From contig JAZOCC010000014.1 of assembly GCA_045596385.1 (NCBI GenBank), forward strand, positions 1 through 64,000: a DNA stretch of 64,000 bases, given 5' to 3'. Of this stretch, positions 61,306 to 64,000 are shown in pieces. The first letter of the stretch is position 1. Each line of letters starts with the position of its first letter. A model generated the notes under the pieces. It ran no database searches, was not told the DNA's origin, and was given only the letters and a program-made list of their open reading frames with translations. Source of the stretch: SIG307 sp045596385 (GTDB lineage Bacteria; Bacillota; Clostridia; Lachnospirales; Lachnospiraceae). Both the position numbers and the translations under genes were made by a program.

Positions 61306-61362
61306 ATTATATTACCACAGATAAATGAAAAAAACAGTACCTGATTTCTTAAAGATTTCTTA
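61306..61362 (-). promoter_or_regulatory. Response-regulator direct repeats and -10
   Basis: On the minus strand TAAGAAATC occurs twice (61362-61354 and 61351-61343) with an 11-base period, the spacing of OmpR-family boxes on one face of the helix. TATAAT (61311-61306) lies about 30 bases downstream and lacks a good -35, as expected of an activated promoter. The region 61269-61587 has no gene apart from these signals and the promoter at 61447. Confidence 0.6.
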
Positions 61363-61446
61363 GGATTCAACGGGTTACGACATATATCGATATAGAAGGG
61401 TTGTAGATTTTTCGTATTTATAGGGAGAATTTCTCATTTTTTGTGG

Positions 61447-61475
61447 TTGACAGGTGGAAGCTGTGGTGCTATAGT
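61447..61475 (+). promoter_or_regulatory. Promoter of the ABC exporter genes
   Basis: TTGACA (61447-61452), 17 bases, TATAGT (61470-61475), about 105 bases before the ATG at 61588. Confidence 0.8.
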
Positions 61476-61587
61476 AGACAAAATACATCTTTTTAAGAGG
61501 TATTCAAAAAGTCAAGAAAGCGTTCGGGGAAAATGGTATATTAGGGAGAGTGTGTACCTGTTGTTCGGTAGTGAGAGGAGATAAGGG

Positions 61588-63444
61588 ATGAAAAAGAAGA
61601 AAGAAAGGAATCGGACCAGAGCGTTAAAAAACAATCTGTATGCCTTAAAACTGGGATGGCAGATTGCGCCGGAGCTGGTGATACATATGGCGGTGGCAAG
61701 AGTTCTGGGGTATTTTGAATGGCTGTTTTACAGTGCGTTTTTTATGCGGTATGTAATCAATGCCATGGAGACGGAGCAGGAAGTGACATCGATTTTCATT
61801 TTTCTCGGTGTGACGGTGGCGGTGTTTGCGTCCATGACACTTTATAATCAATATCTGGAAGGTAAGGTATGGCCCGTTGCCACTGCGAAGGTGTACAAGA
61901 AGCTGAACTTGCGCTTGTTTGAGAAGTCCACGAATGTGGAGCTTTCCTGTTTCGAGGACAGTGAGTTTTATAATAAGTATACCCTGGCAACGGAGGGCGC
62001 AGCGGATAAGCTGATTGAGACAATTTCAAATCTCTGGGGCGTGCTGTTCGGAAGTATTGCGGCGGTGCTGGGCTTTTATTTGATGTATGACATTGATCAA
62101 TGGTCGGTGCTGTTTGTTGTTTTTCCGATTCTCGGTAACTTTGTGTTTAACCGGAAGCTGGGTCAGATTGATTTTAACCGGAATAAGGATATGGCACCTC
62201 ATAACCGCAGAACGGCCTATGTAAACCGTGTTATGTATCTGGCAGAATATGCAAAGGAAGTGCGTCTGACTAATGTATTTTCCTTGATGAGAAGAGATTA
62301 CAGAGAGGCAATCAAGGGTGTGGCTGATGTAACGAGGAAGTATTCCGCAAAGGCGGTAGTGCTTCATTGGTTTTATGTCCAGTTTACCTTTTCCTTTATT
62401 TTTGAGGGTGTGTTGATTTACGGCGCGTACCGGACCTTGGTCAATGACAGTATGAGCCTTGCAAAATTAGCGGTATTAACCAGTATGATGGTATCCTGTA
62501 CCTGGATTTTAATCGGTTTTACGGACTATTTGGCAGCAGGGTTTAAGAACGGCTTGTTCGTAGACAATTTGCGGAATTTCTTAGAGTATGAAGAGAAGAT
62601 TCCGGAGGATTATAAGGGTGCCGACCCGGGGGATACCATTGAGAGTATCGAGTTCCGTAACGTTTGCTTTTCTTATAAGGATGAGGAGGTTATCCGAAAT
62701 TTGTCCTTTGAGCTGAGGGGGGGAAAAACTTATGCGCTGGTGGGTCATAACGGTGCGGGAAAGTCCACGATTATCAAGCTTTTGTTGCGGTTTTATGACC
62801 CGACCTCCGGTGAGATTTTCTTAAACGGTAGAAATATCAAGGAGTATGAGCTTTCTAAGTATCGTGCCTTGTTTGCGGGAGCTTTTCAGGATTATCAGAT
62901 TTTCTCTATGTCGGTACTGGAAAATGTACTGATGCGAAAGGCAACGCCGGAAGATGAGGCGGAAGCAATCCGAGCTTTAAAGCTTGCGGGAGTTTATGAG
63001 AAAGTGCAGAGTTTGCCGAAGGGGATTTATACCACTCTTACGAAGGAATTTGCGGAAGACGGTGCGGTATTATCCGGTGGTGAATATCAGAAAATCGTGG
63101 TGGCGAGAGCTTTCGTACAGAAGCGTCCGGTAAAGATTTTCGATGAGCCGTCCTCGGCCTTGGACCCAATTGCGGAATACCGGTTGTTTGAGAGTATCCT
63201 GCGGGACGGACAGGATAAGACGATGTTGTTTATTTCACACCGTTTGTCTTCCGTACAGAATGCGGACTGGGTATTTATGTTGGAAAACGGGACCATTATC
63301 GAGCAGGGCTCCCATAAGAAGCTGATGGCAAATCACGGAGCTTATGCGGATATGTACGAAAAGCAGGCAATCAACTATCTGGCAACAGACAGAACTTCTT
63401 TGGAAGGAAGCTTCTTTGCCGCAGATAAGGAGGTGACTGAGTAA
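61588..63444 (+). CDS. ABC exporter half-transporter (first)
   Basis: A 618-residue protein with an N-terminal six-helix membrane domain (about 25-330) and a C-terminal ATPase (about 360-600). Walker A GHNGAGKST, Q-loop GAFQDYQIF, signature LSGGEYQK, Walker B KIFDEPSSALDP (catalytic Glu present), switch His in ISHRLSS. The membrane part diverges from typical lipid or drug exporters. AGGAG precedes the ATG. The next half-transporter begins at its stop (TAATG), so they should form a heterodimer. The export cargo is unknown. Confidence 0.85.
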   Translation: MKKKKERNRTRALKNNLYALKLGWQIAPELVIHMAVARVLGYFEWLFYSAFFMRYVINAMETEQEVTSIFIFLGVTVAVFASMTLYNQYLEGKVWPVATAKVYKKLNLRLFEKSTNVELSCFEDSEFYNKYTLATEGAADKLIETISNLWGVLFGSIAAVLGFYLMYDIDQWSVLFVVFPILGNFVFNRKLGQIDFNRNKDMAPHNRRTAYVNRVMYLAEYAKEVRLTNVFSLMRRDYREAIKGVADVTRKYSAKAVVLHWFYVQFTFSFIFEGVLIYGAYRTLVNDSMSLAKLAVLTSMMVSCTWILIGFTDYLAAGFKNGLFVDNLRNFLEYEEKIPEDYKGADPGDTIESIEFRNVCFSYKDEEVIRNLSFELRGGKTYALVGHNGAGKSTIIKLLLRFYDPTSGEIFLNGRNIKEYELSKYRALFAGAFQDYQIFSMSVLENVLMRKATPEDEAEAIRALKLAGVYEKVQSLPKGIYTTLTKEFAEDGAVLSGGEYQKIVVARAFVQKRPVKIFDEPSSALDPIAEYRLFESILRDGQDKTMLFISHRLSSVQNADWVFMLENGTIIEQGSHKKLMANHGAYADMYEKQAINYLATDRTSLEGSFFAADKEVTE

Positions 63445-64000
63445 TGAAAAAAGTATGCAGTAATCTCTGGTTTCTGTGGAAGCTTTGCTTTAAGACCGCA
63501 CCGGGCTTTATGCTGTATCATTTGTATGACGGGTTCCGGTTGCAGATTATGATTTTTATCGAACATACCCTTTGTATCCAGTATGTACTAAAGTGTGCGG
63601 AGTACGGAGAACCGTTTTGGAAGGCACTTTTGGTTGTGGGAGGATTTTTGTTACTTCAGATGCTGGTGGTGATTCCGGACGGATATTATCAGCATGCCAT
63701 GGTGTATCGGGCAAAGCCGAAGCTTTACAAGGCACTCAAGGAGCAGATGTACGAAAAGGCAGCGGAGCTTGACTTGTCCTGCTACGATAATCCGAAATAC
63801 TATAATGAGTTTGTGTTGGCGGTGTCGGAGTCGGAAGCGTCCATTGACCGTTTCCTGACCTTTTTACATAACACGGTGCAGAACGTGACGATTTTAATCA
63901 GTACCGGTGTTTTCTTTATTATGACGGATGCCATCGGTATTCTGTTTGTGGCGGTATCCTTTGTGGCATCCTTCTTCCTGGCGAAGAAGTTAAACAAGCT
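63444..64000 (+). CDS. ABC exporter half-transporter (second, cut by window end)
   Basis: The first 185 residues of a second ABC exporter subunit; the window ends inside it. It starts MKKVCSNLWFLWKLCFKTAP and contains membrane helices similar in layout to its neighbour, with the same motif of a short soluble stretch (AAELDLSCYDNPKYYNEFVL) that corresponds to NVELSCFEDSEFYNKYTLA in the first. AAGGAGG precedes the ATG, which overlaps the stop of the first subunit. The ATPase domain should lie beyond the edge. Confidence 0.85.
   Translation, partial: MKKVCSNLWFLWKLCFKTAPGFMLYHLYDGFRLQIMIFIEHTLCIQYVLKCAEYGEPFWKALLVVGGFLLLQMLVVIPDGYYQHAMVYRAKPKLYKALKEQMYEKAAELDLSCYDNPKYYNEFVLAVSESEASIDRFLTFLHNTVQNVTILISTGVFFIMTDAIGILFVAVSFVASFFLAKKLNK

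Noticed and set aside
1..64000. CRISPR array or prophage
   Set aside because: No regularly spaced repeats, cas genes or phage structural genes were seen.

Overview
The window looks like the chromosome of a Gram-positive, spore-forming, low-to-mid GC anaerobe of the Clostridia, most plausibly a gut Lachnospiraceae. The pointers are: spore genes (gpr, spoIIP, whiA); a flavodiiron protein; a cobalamin-dependent methionine synthase without its reactivation domain; a bile salt hydrolase; strong AGGAGG ribosome binding sites; clean TTGACA/TATAAT promoters; and a hprK-glucokinase-murB-whiA-HPr-dnaE-pfkA gene order. Species cannot be fixed from the sequence alone.

Layout. Positions 1-3,100 are accessory: a gene start cut by the left edge behind GTGGAATT repeats (IS21-like), a solitary HTH regulator, a truncated second HTH gene, hairpins that recall a transfer origin, and a lipoprotein gene behind a c-di-GMP-I riboswitch with its own promoter and terminator. 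Positions 3,200-14,900 hold small stress and transport genes: a coiled-coil protein behind a possible sigma-28 promoter, a zinc ribbon, acetyltransferases, bile salt hydrolase, a MarR-MATE-MATE operon with a perfect palindromic operator, a metal ATPase with a divergent TetR gene, a Nudix hydrolase and a ZIP zinc transporter. Positions 14,950-20,200 carry, on the minus strand, a YkgJ-type cysteine-cluster gene and a four-gene ABC-2 system (ATPase, large lipoprotein, two permeases).

Positions 20,200-49,450 are mostly core genes: hisS and rpsT (minus); gpr-spoIIP; fprA; a FliK-like gene; a run of birA, bioY, metF, metH and a DMT exporter; hprK, ROK glucokinase, murB, whiA, a Crh-like HPr, dnaE, pfkA; two PilZ proteins and an SprA-related protein; a cold-shock gene; an M16C peptidase; and era. 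Positions 49,450-64,000 hold a yqzL-like small gene overlapping recO, trpS, a leucine-rich-repeat lipoprotein, tRNA-Gly(CCC), a potA-potB-potCD polyamine-type ABC operon, an OmpR-type two-component system, and one and a half exporter-type ABC half-transporters cut by the right edge.

How the parts connect. HPr kinase and a Crh-like HPr (Glu at position 15, Ser at 46) share a locus, which suggests serine-phosphorylation carbon regulation. A c-di-GMP riboswitch, two PilZ proteins and a FliK-like protein suggest c-di-GMP-linked surface or motility control. Biotin ligase and BioY sit directly before metF-metH. The most unusual item is PotA: its C-terminal TOBE domain is interrupted by about 180 residues that look like two tandem, diverged Ig-like repeats of a kind better known from surface proteins.
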